DNA from: Site-B1 sp963722665
GTDB taxonomy: Bacteria > Bacteroidota > Bacteroidia > Flavobacteriales > Flavobacteriaceae
Length of the DNA: 64,000 nucleotides
NCBI GenBank assembly: GCA_963722665.1
Contig: CAVRNW010000013.1
Coordinates: 62,001-126,000 of the forward strand
Reading direction: 5' to 3'
Of this stretch, positions 8,962 to 17,977 are shown piece by piece. Made by a program: the position numbers and the translations under genes. Below the pieces are notes generated by a model. It saw only the letters and a program-made list of their open reading frames with translations, made no database searches and was not told the DNA's origin. Numbering within the stretch: position 1 is the stretch's first letter; each line of letters opens with the position of its first letter.

Positions 8962-9801
8962 GTGAATCAAAACTTAAATTTCAACAGTCCTTTGGTTTCA
9001 GTTAGCTGGCTTCATGACCATTTAGGAGTACCCAATCTTATTATTTTAGATGCAACAATGGACAAGGTTAGCGATCAGACATCAAAAGAATCAATTGATG
9101 TTCAAATTCCAAAAGCTCGCTTTTTTGATATAAAAAATAAGTTTAGTGATACTATCGAATCCTTTTCCAAATGCGGTTCCTTCAGAAGATCAATTTACTC
9201 ATGAAGCGCAGAATCTGGGCATAAATAAGGAAAGCGTTATCGTTGTATATGATGATAATGGCATTTACTCCAGTGCCAGAGTTTGGTGGTTATTCAAGGC
9301 TTTTGGTCATGAAAATGTTGCAGTTTTAGATGGTGGATTACCGGAATGGCTTAAATTAAATTACAGGACCGAACCTAAAAAAGAATTCACCGGCAGGAAA
9401 GGCAATTTCGATTGCAAAGTATAATCCGGAATTCTTTAAGTTTTTTAATGATATTAAATCAGTTAAACTTGATAGCAGCAAATTAATTATGGATGCAAGA
9501 TCTGCAGATAGGTTCAATGGAAAAGTAGAAGAACCAAGAGAAGGCTTACGTAGTGGACATATTCCAAATTCTAAAAGCTTACCATATACAGAACTAATTG
9601 ATGGAAATAAACTGAAATCTGATGATGAATTAACCTCAATTTTCAATAACTTTAATGTAAGCAGAAAAAAACTTGATTTTTTCCTGTGGTTCAGGTATAA
9701 CGGCATGTATTTTGGCATTAGGTGCCGACATTGCAGGACATAAGAATCTTTCGGTTTACGATGGTTCCTGGACCGAATATGGAAGTTTAACAAACGAATG
9801 A
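8962..9801 (+). CDS. Sulfurtransferase with two rhodanese domains, frame broken three times
   Basis: Three overlapping frames together give a thiosulfate/3-mercaptopyruvate sulfurtransferase of about 279 residues, the normal family length. The N-terminal non-catalytic rhodanese domain runs through IVVYDDNGIYSSARVWWLF and AVLDGGLPEWLK. The C-terminal domain contains DARSADRFNGKVEEPREGLR, SGHIPNSK and, after the last shift, the active-site loop CGSGITA with its catalytic Cys, ending VYDGSWTEYGS. Breaks lie near 9146-9165, 9380-9410 and 9675-9690 (a run of six T). The GTG at 8962 is 10 bases after the upstream stop and gives the conserved PLVSVSWLHDHL opening. The intact active site argues for sequence error rather than decay. 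Confidence 0.8.
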
Positions 9802-9804
9802 ATT

Positions 9805-10137
9805 ATGGGCAATAAAACACATTGGACAAAAAAAGAATTGGTCGCATATATTTTATTATATGCTGCACAATCAGACCTTATGGAATCTAACAAGGAAAAG
9901 AATAAGATCATTTCTAAAGTGGACATGAAAACATTTCAAAAAATCCATGATGAATTTGATAATGATAATGATTATCAAAGCATACAAAAAATCATAACCG
10001 GACTTGAGGAGCATAACTATTCAAAAATGGATATTGATCTGTTGTTTGCTGATATTAAAGGATTATTTTTTGCCGATGGAAATTATGATACAACAGAACA
10101 AAGTATGTATATGTTTCTTAAAAGAATCCTGAAATAA
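9805..10137 (+). CDS. TerB-like small acidic protein
   Basis: The 110-residue, helix-rich, cytoplasmic protein starts three bases after the sulfurtransferase stop and ends three bases before the next gene, so it sits inside the operon. The pattern of 'YILLYAAQSDLMESNKEKNKI' and later 'FADGNYDTTEQ' recalls the TerB fold, in which helices carry Asp/Glu-rich metal-binding turns. The similarity is by pattern only. The role is unknown, but its fixed place among an ATP-grasp ligase, an amidohydrolase and a peptidase suggests an accessory to that pathway. Confidence 0.55.
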   Translation: MGNKTHWTKKELVAYILLYAAQSDLMESNKEKNKIISKVDMKTFQKIHDEFDNDNDYQSIQKIITGLEEHNYSKMDIDLLFADIKGLFFADGNYDTTEQSMYMFLKRILK

Positions 10138-10140
10138 TTT

Positions 10141-10969
10141 ATGCTGAACTTATCCGTAGAACAAATCATCCAAAAAATTGAAGCTGAAGAAACATTTCAT
10201 GCCGTTGCTTCAGATTACTCCTTCACCTTAAAAATTGAAAAATACGTTCCCTATGTTTGTGGAGCAGTACATGATGGCGATCAATTTAGAAAAGAGCTTT
10301 GGGATAATTGTTTGCACACACAATATGAACGCTGGTATGAGGAAGATCCGGAAACCAAGAATATGGTCATTTCGCATCCTATTCTTAATTGCAGGTCGTG
10401 ATTCCAGATTCGAATATGATCTAAACAGATTCCCGGAAGAGGCAGTTTTTGAAACAGCCTGGGGAAAACAACTTTGGAAAGAACCATTGAGTGAGGAAGA
10501 AAAAATGATCTCAATGGCTAAACATAAAGATTTCTTTAAAGTTACGCATGCTTTAATAGTAAAATTAGAAAGTAAATTTGGTTGTTGTATTGTTTATGAT
10601 ATGCATAGTTATAACTGGCAGCGTTGGGACAGGGAAGTACCAACCTGGAATTTAGGGACAAGCAATATAGATAATGACAGGTTTGGAGATGAAATAGAAT
10701 CGTGGCGGCAAGGTCTGTCAGAAATAAAGTTGCCACATGGTATTAAATCTACTGCAGCCATTAATAACACCTTTTTCGGCAATGGTTATTTTTTAAGATA
10801 TATTACCAAAAACTTCAAAAATACCTTAGTTTTGGCAACTGAAATTGCAAAGGTATATTGTGATGAGCTAAATCAAATTATATATCCGGAAGTGGTTGCT
10901 GCGGTTGAAGAACAATTAAGAACCAGAATGATCGACCACGCTAATAATTTTTATAAGAAGTACAAATAG
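10141..10969 (+). CDS. N-formylglutamate amidohydrolase-like protein, one frameshift
   Basis: The first frame (from 10141) covers an N-terminal half with YVPYVCGAVHDGDQFRKELW and breaks near 10380-10392. The other frame continues as LIAGRDSRFEYDLNR, then carries the family's DMHSYN metal-site segment and a long C-terminal helical tail, ending at 10969. Together about 276 residues are encoded, a normal length for the N-formylglutamate amidohydrolase (HutG-type) superfamily. These are zinc-dependent enzymes that cleave a C-N amide bond of N-acylated amino acids. No histidine-degradation genes are nearby. Context with the ATP-grasp ligase and DUF1704 peptidase suggests a different amide substrate. 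Confidence 0.75.
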
Positions 10970-12127
10970 ATGAGTAAGGTTGAAATAGAACAAAAGGCAT
11001 TATTCCAAATTGATCGTCGAATAGATGAGTTGGTAAGAAAAATTGAACTGTTGAGTTATGTCAATCCTATAAATATAGAAGAAGAAAAAGTAAAGTTCTT
11101 TGCTTCAAAATACCTTACCGATCCTGTTTTTGAGTATCCCGGAATTGATTTTGATAAATTCAAACTTCACCGGGAATTGTTCACACAACCAATAGAGCAA
11201 ATTGAAAATGAAGAGATCAGACAGCTCTATGAGGACATTATTTATGACTATTCAGGGTTAATTCAGTGCATTGAAACTATTGGCGAAGGAAAAAAGTTCT
11301 ATTATAATAGTCTGCATTCTTTTGGTACGCCTACAGAAAAAGATGTTGAGAACGCAAAATTTATATTGCATTATAAAGATGAGCATGATAATCTGGATCA
11401 GTTTAGGCCGAAATTCAATGTTGAAGAGACTGAACAATTATTCAGGGACTATTCAAAAAGATATGATTTTACTTATGCCATAAAGCATTCAGATAAAATG
11501 TCTGCCATTGCCATGGTGTTAAACAACATTCAGACCTTGGTGCTTAATGTAAATCATCAGTTCTCGGAAAATCAAATCGCGATTCTGACAAATCATGAAA
11601 TAGGAGTGCATATGGTAACTACCATGAATGGCCTATTACAACCATTAAAGATATTTTCTCACGGTTTTCCTAATAATGTGGAAACACAAGAAGGATTAGC
11701 CGTTTTTTCAGAATACATGAGCAATAGTCTCACCATTAAACGTTTAAAGGAATTAGCCTACAGGGTAATAGCGGTAGATAGTCTGGCAAAGGGATATTCA
11801 TTTTCCGGAACTTTCAGGATGCTTTATAATGGTTATGATCTGGATAAGGAAACTGCTTTTAAGATTACGGTAAGGGTTCACCGTGGTGGAGGCTTTACAA
11901 AAGATTATTTATACTTGAGCGGACTTAAAAAAGTATATGATCTATATGAAAAAGGTCAGGACCTAAGCTTGTTACTTGCCGGTAAGGTATCTCTGGAATA
12001 TTTAAGCCAGTTGAAATCTTTACAAGCACTTGGTCTTGCGATAAAAGCCAAGCATATAACAGATTCCTACAAACACAATAGTAACACCAACACCAAAGTG
12101 GAATTCATATTAAAAAATCTTAAATAA
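10970..12127 (+). CDS. QEGLA-motif metallopeptidase-like protein (DUF1704)
   Basis: The start codon follows the previous stop directly (TAG-ATG), showing tight translational coupling. The 385-residue protein contains HEIGVH near residue 208, an HExxxH-type zinc site, and TQEGLAVFSEYMSN near residue 240, the QEGLA motif that names the family 'flavohemoglobin expression-modulating QEGLA motif protein'. The fold is predicted from family knowledge to be a zincin-like peptidase. Its substrate is not known. It closes the run of amide-making and amide-cleaving genes beginning at 7914. The regulatory effect on flavohemoglobin implied by the family name is not supported by anything visible here. Confidence 0.8.
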   Translation: MSKVEIEQKALFQIDRRIDELVRKIELLSYVNPINIEEEKVKFFASKYLTDPVFEYPGIDFDKFKLHRELFTQPIEQIENEEIRQLYEDIIYDYSGLIQCIETIGEGKKFYYNSLHSFGTPTEKDVENAKFILHYKDEHDNLDQFRPKFNVEETEQLFRDYSKRYDFTYAIKHSDKMSAIAMVLNNIQTLVLNVNHQFSENQIAILTNHEIGVHMVTTMNGLLQPLKIFSHGFPNNVETQEGLAVFSEYMSNSLTIKRLKELAYRVIAVDSLAKGYSFSGTFRMLYNGYDLDKETAFKITVRVHRGGGFTKDYLYLSGLKKVYDLYEKGQDLSLLLAGKVSLEYLSQLKSLQALGLAIKAKHITDSYKHNSNTNTKVEFILKNLK

Positions 12128-12290
12128 TTCGTTTTGTGATCAATAAGTAGCAATCGATCATTTAATTCAATACTCTTCAAAACCTGTATCTTTTATCGAT
12201 TATTTTAACATTTATAAGTTGTTAATCAAGTATTTGGGTCTTATATCGGTATAATTATATTATTAAATCTTCTCAGTTTAAATTTGAAGT

Positions 12291-12653
12291 ATGAAAAAAT
12301 TAGTACTTCTTGTTTTATTATTATCCTTTTCATTTTCCAATGCAAATGATAATAAAATTAAAAAAGATTCTAAACGAATCAGTACTACTGAAGTCAGTCA
12401 TAATGACAATAGCAATAAGGAATTGGGAATACTCGATATTAAAGTGGATGCTATCTTTAAAAATATAACATTTAATTCGGTTGAACAGATCGATTTTATT
12501 AATATTTACAATAAAGATGAACAACAAATATTCTCTGCAAATGCTAGAATAATAATAGGAGATACATTAAACATTTCTTTTTTAGAAAAAGGAACGTATT
12601 ATATAGAAATCATTTTTGGTGAGAAAAAAGGTGTTAAGCAATTTATTATTTAA
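12291..12653 (+). CDS. Secreted small protein, beta-sandwich-like
   Basis: The 120-residue product has a signal peptide (MKKLVLLVLLLSFSFSNA). A charged, Ser/Asn-rich linker leads into a short beta-rich domain ending GTYYIEIIFGEKKGVKQFII. The 'GTYYI.I..G...KQFII' ending resembles the last strands of a T9SS-type or DUF3244-like Ig domain, here almost without any passenger. Export to the periplasm or surface is likely. Function is unknown. A strong terminator follows. Confidence 0.6.
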   Translation: MKKLVLLVLLLSFSFSNANDNKIKKDSKRISTTEVSHNDNSNKELGILDIKVDAIFKNITFNSVEQIDFINIYNKDEQQIFSANARIIIGDTLNISFLEKGTYYIEIIFGEKKGVKQFII

Positions 12654-12676
12654 TTTATTCAAATTTAGTGTTAATT

Positions 12677-12704
12677 AAAAGTCTGGATTACCGTCCAGAC
12701 TTTT
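12677..12704. terminator. Bidirectional terminator between convergent genes
   Basis: The stem AAAAGTCTGGA / TCCAGACTTTT with a six-base loop is followed by a T run. It separates the plus-strand secreted protein gene from the minus-strand DCC gene, whose stop lies at the right edge of the hairpin. Confidence 0.85.
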
Positions 12705-12705
12705 T

Positions 12706-13122
12706 TTATTCTAAAAATTTCGATCTTAGTTCCTTGGTTGGAATCATGCATTCATTTTTCTTTCCAAACCAATCATACCTTTTTTGTGCAATCAGATCGT
12801 AGATCCAGTTTCTTATAAACCTTGGGATCACAAAAAATACTACTAGAAAATTAATTGGCATTCGTAATTGCTTTGCTATTTTTAAAGCAGCTGTGGACTT
12901 TGTTGACAAGCCGTATTTTTTGGAATAGAGGAGGATGGAATCTGTTTTTGAAGTATCAATATTATAAGTTTTAATTATCTCTTTAGCAGTATTACCTTGT
13001 AAGGGAGCAAATAAGAAAGTATCCTTTTTATCATTCCTGATAATAAATTGAACAGAGCTGTTACAAAGGTTACAAACTCCGTCAAATAAAATAAGCTGTT
13101 TGTTGTCTGGGATGTTTATCAT
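12706..13122 (-). CDS. Thiol-disulfide oxidoreductase, DCC family (DUF393)
   Basis: The 138-residue protein opens with LILFDGVCNLCNSSVQFI, the diagnostic DxxCxxC motif of the DCC (DUF393) thioredoxin-fold family. A conserved 'RWIYD'-type C-terminus (FIRNWIYDLIAQKRYDWFG) and one hydrophobic helix (INFLVVFFVIPRFI) also match. It presumably carries out a thiol-disulfide exchange. The partner is unknown. It lies one base downstream of mutS2 and shares its transcript. Confidence 0.85.
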   Translation of the reverse strand: MINIPDNKQLILFDGVCNLCNSSVQFIIRNDKKDTFLFAPLQGNTAKEIIKTYNIDTSKTDSILLYSKKYGLSTKSTAALKIAKQLRMPINFLVVFFVIPRFIRNWIYDLIAQKRYDWFGKKNECMIPTKELRSKFLE

Positions 13123-13123
13123 A

Positions 13124-15289
13124 TTATTTTGAAGCTTCTACTAACTCAAGCAGATCAATATTCACATTGGTCGTAAACATGCCATAATTTACAATAGCTT
13201 TATTTTTCTCAATGATATCAATGCTTCCAACAGCTCTTCCGTCCAGCATTCTAACCTTGTCTCCAATTTTTAAGATCTGTTTAGGTCTTTCAATTATCTT
13301 CTCTTTCTTTTTAGCTTCCTTTTTCTTTTTTCTAATGACCACTACTTTTCTATCAGCTTCTTTTTTTACTTTTGTTTCCTGATCTTTTTGTATTTTCTTT
13401 TGTTTGACAGATACTTTTTTTCGCTTGGAATTTTCAATCTGAACAATTCGGAATAATTCAGACATAAGTTCTCTTTTACCTTTATTATCAAAATATTTTT
13501 CAGCAATATCATTTACCTTTTGCCCCAGATAAATCAATCGTTGATTACTGTCATATAATTCCTGATAGCTTTCCAATTTTCTTTGGATCTTAATATTTAT
13601 CTCTTCTAATTTTTCGGTCTCATTTAATTTTTTCTGTTCGTTTACTTTTAGTGAACGTTCTGTTTTTTCCAATTTAAATCTTTCTTTCTGAAGTTTTGCA
13701 ATGGTAGCATCAAAGCGAACCTTGCTGCGTTCTATTTTCTTTTTGGCTTTATTTATCAGGCTATATGGAATACCATTTTTTTGAGCGACTTCAAATGTAA
13801 ACGAGCTGCCGGCTTGTCCTAAGGCCAGTTTAAAAACAGGTTCTAAACTTCTGTTATCAAATAGCATGTTCGCATTTAAAATATAGGGTAACTCATTGGC
13901 CAGCATCTTTAAATTGGAATAATGTGTAGTGATGATTCCATACGCCTCACGTTCATAAAACACTTCCAGAAAAGTTTCTGCCAGGGCTCCTCCTAATTCA
14001 GGATCACTTCCTGTACCAAATTCATCAATTAAAAATAAGGTCCTGTCATTACACTTCTTTAAAAAGTAATTCATTTGTTTAAGCCTGTAACTGTATGTGC
14101 TCAAATGATTTTCAATAGACTGGTTATCACCTATATCACTTAATATCCTATCAAAAATGCAAACTCTGCTTCGTTCATGCACCGGAATCAGTAAACCGCT
14201 TTGTACCATAACCTGCAGCAAGCCAACTGTTTTTAAGGTTATACTTTTTCCTCCAGCATTGGGTCCTGAAATGACAATGATCCTACTTTTATCGTTAAGT
14301 TCTATAGTTTGTGGAAATGTGGGTTTATTTAGGTCTAAATTGTTTAAATATAGAAGTGGATGGTAAGCATCATGAAGATACAAACTTCTATCTTCTGATA
14401 TTTCCGGAAGAATTGCATTTAATGACCTTGCATATTTTGCCTTTGCAAATAGTACATCAATGGTCATTAAATAGTTTTGATATTGATCCAGCAAATTATA
14501 GTATGGACGAATGAAATTGGTTATCTCTTTCAGAATTCTAATGACTTCTTCCTGTTCCTCATACTCCAGATTGTTCAGTTCTCTTGTGAATTTGGTAGTT
14601 GCCTCTGGTTCAATATAAACTATACTTCCTGTTTTGCTGCTTCCCATTATGGAACCTTTTACTTTGCGGCGATACATGGATTTAACGGCAAGAACTCTTT
14701 TATTGTCGACAACAGATTCCTGAATATCATCAAGATATTCCTTATTTTGACAGGTGTGCAGGGCAGTTGAAAAACTCTGGTTTATCTGGCCTTTTATTTT
14801 ATTTATCGATTTTCTAAGCTGACCTAATAGAGGTGAGGCACTATCTTTAATGTCTCCAAACCTATCCAGAATAGCATCGATTTTTTCAATAATCACTGTC
14901 GTAAGTTCTATTTTGGAGGCATTTTGATATAATACGGGATAGTATTCCTTGAATTTGCTTAAAAAGGATACAATACTGTTAACCGTTAAAGAAATGGACA
15001 CTAGTTTTTGTAAACTATTTGCTTCCAGATAGGTGTTTTCTATTTTCAGCAGTTTGAGTTCCTTAGTTACAGGCTCAAACCTATGATTCGGAATTCGGTT
15101 ATTATTATCAAAAGAAGCCAAATACTCATTTGTTTGATTTAAGGCCACAACAATATCTTCCTTTAACGCAAAGGGTTCAATATTCAATACACTGTTTTTA
15201 CCCAAATCGGTTACACAAAATTCGCTAACCTGTTCTAAAACCGTATAGAATTCAATGTCTTTTAAAGTTTTTTTATGAATAGATATCAT
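13124..15289 (-). CDS. mutS2: MutS2-type DNA-binding ATPase lacking the Smr nuclease domain
   Basis: The 721-residue protein has the MutS core and clamp helices (residues 1-300) and the ATPase domain with Walker A VISGPNAGGKS near residue 340 and Walker B LFLIDEFGTGSDPELGGALA near residue 420. A long lysine-rich coiled coil (about 520-670) and a small C-terminal beta domain (KIGDKVRMLDGRAVGSI) follow. Canonical MutS2 ends with an Smr endonuclease domain. That domain is absent, which is common in Bacteroidota. MutS2 proteins act on recombination intermediates or on collided ribosomes rather than mismatch repair. The gene is divergent from ung, with only 44 bases between start codons. Confidence 0.9.
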   Translation of the reverse strand: MISIHKKTLKDIEFYTVLEQVSEFCVTDLGKNSVLNIEPFALKEDIVVALNQTNEYLASFDNNNRIPNHRFEPVTKELKLLKIENTYLEANSLQKLVSISLTVNSIVSFLSKFKEYYPVLYQNASKIELTTVIIEKIDAILDRFGDIKDSASPLLGQLRKSINKIKGQINQSFSTALHTCQNKEYLDDIQESVVDNKRVLAVKSMYRRKVKGSIMGSSKTGSIVYIEPEATTKFTRELNNLEYEEQEEVIRILKEITNFIRPYYNLLDQYQNYLMTIDVLFAKAKYARSLNAILPEISEDRSLYLHDAYHPLLYLNNLDLNKPTFPQTIELNDKSRIIVISGPNAGGKSITLKTVGLLQVMVQSGLLIPVHERSRVCIFDRILSDIGDNQSIENHLSTYSYRLKQMNYFLKKCNDRTLFLIDEFGTGSDPELGGALAETFLEVFYEREAYGIITTHYSNLKMLANELPYILNANMLFDNRSLEPVFKLALGQAGSSFTFEVAQKNGIPYSLINKAKKKIERSKVRFDATIAKLQKERFKLEKTERSLKVNEQKKLNETEKLEEINIKIQRKLESYQELYDSNQRLIYLGQKVNDIAEKYFDNKGKRELMSELFRIVQIENSKRKKVSVKQKKIQKDQETKVKKEADRKVVVIRKKKKEAKKKEKIIERPKQILKIGDKVRMLDGRAVGSIDIIEKNKAIVNYGMFTTNVNIDLLELVEASK

Positions 15290-15333
15290 TTTAAAAATTG
15301 TGCTATTTTAGCTTAACAAAAGTACATATATTA

Positions 15334-15999
15334 ATGAATGTAAATATACACTCAAGCTGGAAACCTTATTTACAAGATGAGTTTGAAAAACCTTATTTTA
15401 AAGATCTAACAGAATTTGTTAAAAAAGAGTATGCAGATTATAAATGTTTTCCACCGGGAAAACAGATATTCAATGCATTTGAACATTGTCATTTTAAGGA
15501 TGTGAAGGTTGTAATAATAGGGCAGGACCCTTATCATGGAATTGGGCAGGCTAACGGTTTATGTTTTTCGGTTAATGAAGGAATTCCTCATCCACCTTCA
15601 TTAATTAATATATTCAAGGAAATAGAAGATGATATGGGAATTCCATATCCTATAAGTGGTAATCTGGAGAAATGGGCAGATCAGGGAGTTTTACTTCTTA
15701 ATGCTACACTTACTGTAAGAGCACATCAGGCAGGAAGTCATCAAAAAAAAGGATGGGAAATATTTACAGATTCTGTTATAAAATCAATTAGTAATAATAA
15801 AGAAAAGGTCGTTTTTTTACTTTGGGGTGGCTTTGCTAAAAGCAAGATGAAGTTAATAGACAGGTCTAAACATTTGGTATTAACATCCGGACATCCATCC
15901 CCTTTAAGTGCAAACAGGGGATTATGGTTTGGAAACAAACATTTTAGCACTGCCAATAAATGGTTGGAGGATAATGGTTTGAAAGAAATAAAATGGTGA
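15334..15999 (+). CDS. ung: Uracil-DNA glycosylase, family 1
   Basis: The enzyme removes uracil from DNA by base excision. The 221-residue product has the water-activating loop GQDPYHG near residue 64, the conserved 'LLNATLTVR' segment, and the Leu-intercalation loop HPSPLSANRG followed by FGNKHFS. The ATG at 15334 is preferred over an in-frame upstream TTG at 15298, because family members begin close to the 'SSWKPYL' segment and the upstream residues match nothing. It is divergent from mutS2; a shared intergenic promoter region of about 44 bases lies between them. Confidence 0.97.
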   Translation: MNVNIHSSWKPYLQDEFEKPYFKDLTEFVKKEYADYKCFPPGKQIFNAFEHCHFKDVKVVIIGQDPYHGIGQANGLCFSVNEGIPHPPSLINIFKEIEDDMGIPYPISGNLEKWADQGVLLLNATLTVRAHQAGSHQKKGWEIFTDSVIKSISNNKEKVVFLLWGGFAKSKMKLIDRSKHLVLTSGHPSPLSANRGLWFGNKHFSTANKWLEDNGLKEIKW

Positions 16000-16031
16000 T
16001 TATTATCATGCTATTTTGAAATTAATATTCT

Positions 16032-16039
16032 TAATTTTG
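16032..16039 (+). promoter_or_regulatory. Candidate -7 element (TAATTTTG)
   Basis: TAATTTTG fits the TAnnTTTG consensus and lies 21 bases before the start codon at 16061. An upstream TTTG is present but only 13 bases away, shorter than the usual 17-23. Confidence 0.35.
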
Positions 16040-16060
16040 ATGAAATTAAAAAACTAAATA

Positions 16061-16828
16061 ATGAATAGAAGTATAGTTATAAATATTTTTTCTCTGGTAA
16101 TAATTTTTATGGTGAATGGCTGTAAAGATTCTGGTCAATATCAATCAATAAATACTGAGAAAACGTTAAAAACCAATGATGACACACATAAGGTAATTGC
16201 AAAAGAAATTCAGAATGCAGGAATGTACACGTATGTTAAGGTATCTGAAAATAATGAGGAATATTGGGTTGCAATACCTAAATCCGAAATTGAAATTGGA
16301 AAAGAATATTATTATAAGGGAGGAATGAAAATGGTAAATTTTGAGAGCAAAGAATTAAATAAAACCTTTGAAACCGTTTGGTTTCTTGACACATTTTTTA
16401 AGAAAGATCCCAACAAAATTATTCTCGGTAATACCCAAAATATTGTCACACCTGATGTACCGGAAATTATTCAGCAACCCGGGAATGGAACAAGTGTTGA
16501 GAAACTTCTTTCGGATACTGAATCGTTTTCAAATAAGGAAATAGTAATAAAGGGTAAAGTTGTTAAAGTAAATAAGAATATTTTAAACAGGAATTGGGTT
16601 CACTTGAAAGATGGTACTAGTTTTAAAGACAAAACAGAAATTACAATTTCAACAACTGATACTGTAAAACTTGGAGATGTTTTAACCTTTAAAGGTATGG
16701 TAACTCTTGATAAAGATTTTGGATATGGATATGTTTATCCTGTTCTTATTGAAGAATGGACAAGTATTAAAATAAGCATCTTGAAATCTGTGAATAGTTA
16801 TATACTATTAACTTCCTGTAGGAGCTAG
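16061..16828 (+). CDS. Lipoprotein with OB-fold-like domain
   Basis: The 255-residue product has a lipoprotein signal ending MVNGC (Cys about residue 21). Two parts follow. Residues 45-115 contain a short beta domain (YTYVKVSENNEEYWVAIPK...). Residues 145-235 read KEIVIKGKVVKVNKNILNRN...WVHLKDGT...DVLTFKGMVTLDKDFGYGY, which has the strand order and the 'xVxGxVxxV' opening of a bacterial OB fold. Such lipoproteins are anchored facing the periplasm. The last 18 residues look unrelated to the domain and may come from a shifted frame or simple extension. The role is unknown. Confidence 0.65.
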   Translation: MNRSIVINIFSLVIIFMVNGCKDSGQYQSINTEKTLKTNDDTHKVIAKEIQNAGMYTYVKVSENNEEYWVAIPKSEIEIGKEYYYKGGMKMVNFESKELNKTFETVWFLDTFFKKDPNKIILGNTQNIVTPDVPEIIQQPGNGTSVEKLLSDTESFSNKEIVIKGKVVKVNKNILNRNWVHLKDGTSFKDKTEITISTTDTVKLGDVLTFKGMVTLDKDFGYGYVYPVLIEEWTSIKISILKSVNSYILLTSCRS

Positions 16829-16853
16829 TTCCCTTGCAGTATTCTCAACAATT

Positions 16854-16997
16854 CTATTCGTTATAAATAACTCGAACATTTTCAGTTTTTTGAGCAACTG
16901 GTTTCTTTGTAGTCTTGTTACAACTAAATATCAACAATAAAAAATTGATGGCGATAAGCCCTGAAGTAATTAAAGTAATAGTTAAAAACATAAGCAT
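16854..16997 (-). CDS. Putative 47-residue membrane-anchored peptide
   Basis: A short open frame encodes MLMFLTITLITSGLIAINF, then LLLIFSC, then a polar lysine-rich tail NKTTKKPVAQKTEN. It has one hydrophobic segment ending in Cys (possible lipobox IFSC) and a hydrophilic tail. It lies between a plus-strand lipoprotein gene and a minus-strand operon, and otherwise the ~290-base interval is empty. Hydrophobicity and length fit a small membrane protein or short lipoprotein. No family is recognised and no clear ribosome binding site is seen. Confidence 0.4.
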   Translation of the reverse strand: MLMFLTITLITSGLIAINFLLLIFSCNKTTKKPVAQKTENVRVIYNE

Positions 16998-17122
16998 TCT
17001 ATTTATTTGGGTAAATAATTAATAGCTGGGCAATATTAACAAAAAATTATGAGACTCGCAAATAAACAAATCGATAAAATACAGATTTAAGGGTTAAATG
17101 GTCAATTATTGTGAGTTTAGTA

Positions 17123-17977
17123 CTAATATATTTTTATTAATTCCCTGTAGGGTAGTTTTCTTGGAATAATGTCTAAAGCCAATAATTTATCTTGAACATT
17201 CATTATGGTCTTTTCATCAATTAATTCCTGGGACCATTCCGTTAAACTTAACCATTCCTGAACATCTTCAAGCTTTTGATCATATCTGTTAGCTATTGTT
17301 CTGTCAATGCTGGGTATACTTTTAAATTCACTTGTAGTATTATTAATAATTTCAAGGATAGTTTTAACTGTGTCAGGATTATTTTGTAGAAAATCATTTC
17401 GTCCTGCAATTACAAAACATGGCCAGGGTGAAGGACAATTACCTATTCTTCTAAAAACACCTGAGTCAACTAGTGGTTTCGTAGTGAATTTCTCCCATAA
17501 AAAGTAATCAGCTTTCTTACTGGTTAATCCTTCCACGGCACCTTCAAGATTCCCTACAACTTCAAATTGTAGATCCTTTTCCATATCCCAATGGTTATTC
17601 TCAGCATTTATATAAGCCATCAAATGTGAGCCTGAACCAAATCTGCTTATGGCTGCCTTTTTCCCTTTAAGCTCACTTATTGTTTTATAAGGTGAATCAT
17701 TAGCAACATGAATTCCCCAGATCAAAGGTGAACTTACGAAAGTTTGGATAATTTTACTGTTGTTACCTGCTATAATATCGGTAATTATACCTTCTGTGAG
17801 AACGACAGCCAGATCAATTTCTTCATTCCTGAGAGCTTTGCACATGGCACCTGTGCCGCCGTAATAATCCTTCCATCGTAAATTAATATCCTTAACTTTA
17901 TATTCACCGTTTTTCAAGGTTAGATACCATGCCAGATTAAAATGCTCAGGAACTCCGCCTATAGTAATAGTTTTCAT
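17123..17977 (-). CDS. Substrate-binding-protein-like protein without signal peptide (TauA/SsuA-type fold)
   Basis: The 284-residue protein starts MKTITIGGVPEHFNLAWYL and has the layout of the nitrate/taurine/thiamine-precursor binding proteins. Features include a ligand-binding opening, GGTGAMCKALRNEEIDLAVVLTEG, and GKKAAISRFGSGSHLMAY, with a hinge-like middle. There is no signal peptide or lipobox and no ABC permease or ATPase nearby, so it is probably a cytoplasmic ligand-binding or enzyme-like relative rather than a transporter part. The start codon abuts the nucleoside phosphorylase stop at 17977 (one-base overlap). It is the last gene of a five-gene minus-strand operon. Confidence 0.7.
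   Translation of the reverse strand: MKTITIGGVPEHFNLAWYLTLKNGEYKVKDINLRWKDYYGGTGAMCKALRNEEIDLAVVLTEGIITDIIAGNNSKIIQTFVSSPLIWGIHVANDSPYKTISELKGKKAAISRFGSGSHLMAYINAENNHWDMEKDLQFEVVGNLEGAVEGLTSKKADYFLWEKFTTKPLVDSGVFRRIGNCPSPWPCFVIAGRNDFLQNNPDTVKTILEIINNTTSEFKSIPSIDRTIANRYDQKLEDVQEWLSLTEWSQELIDEKTIMNVQDKLLALDIIPRKLPYRELIKIY

Noticed and set aside
9356..9793. 145-codon open frame antisense to the sulfurtransferase
   Set aside because: The plus strand carries clear rhodanese motifs throughout once three frame breaks are allowed. The antisense product has no recognisable features.
12279..12286. TAAATTTG as a -7 promoter element
   Set aside because: It fits the consensus but lies only four bases before the start codon at 12291, so transcription would begin at or after the ATG.
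14477..14770. 97-codon plus-strand open frame opposite mutS2
   Set aside because: It is the complement of the mutS2 core domain and has no features of its own.
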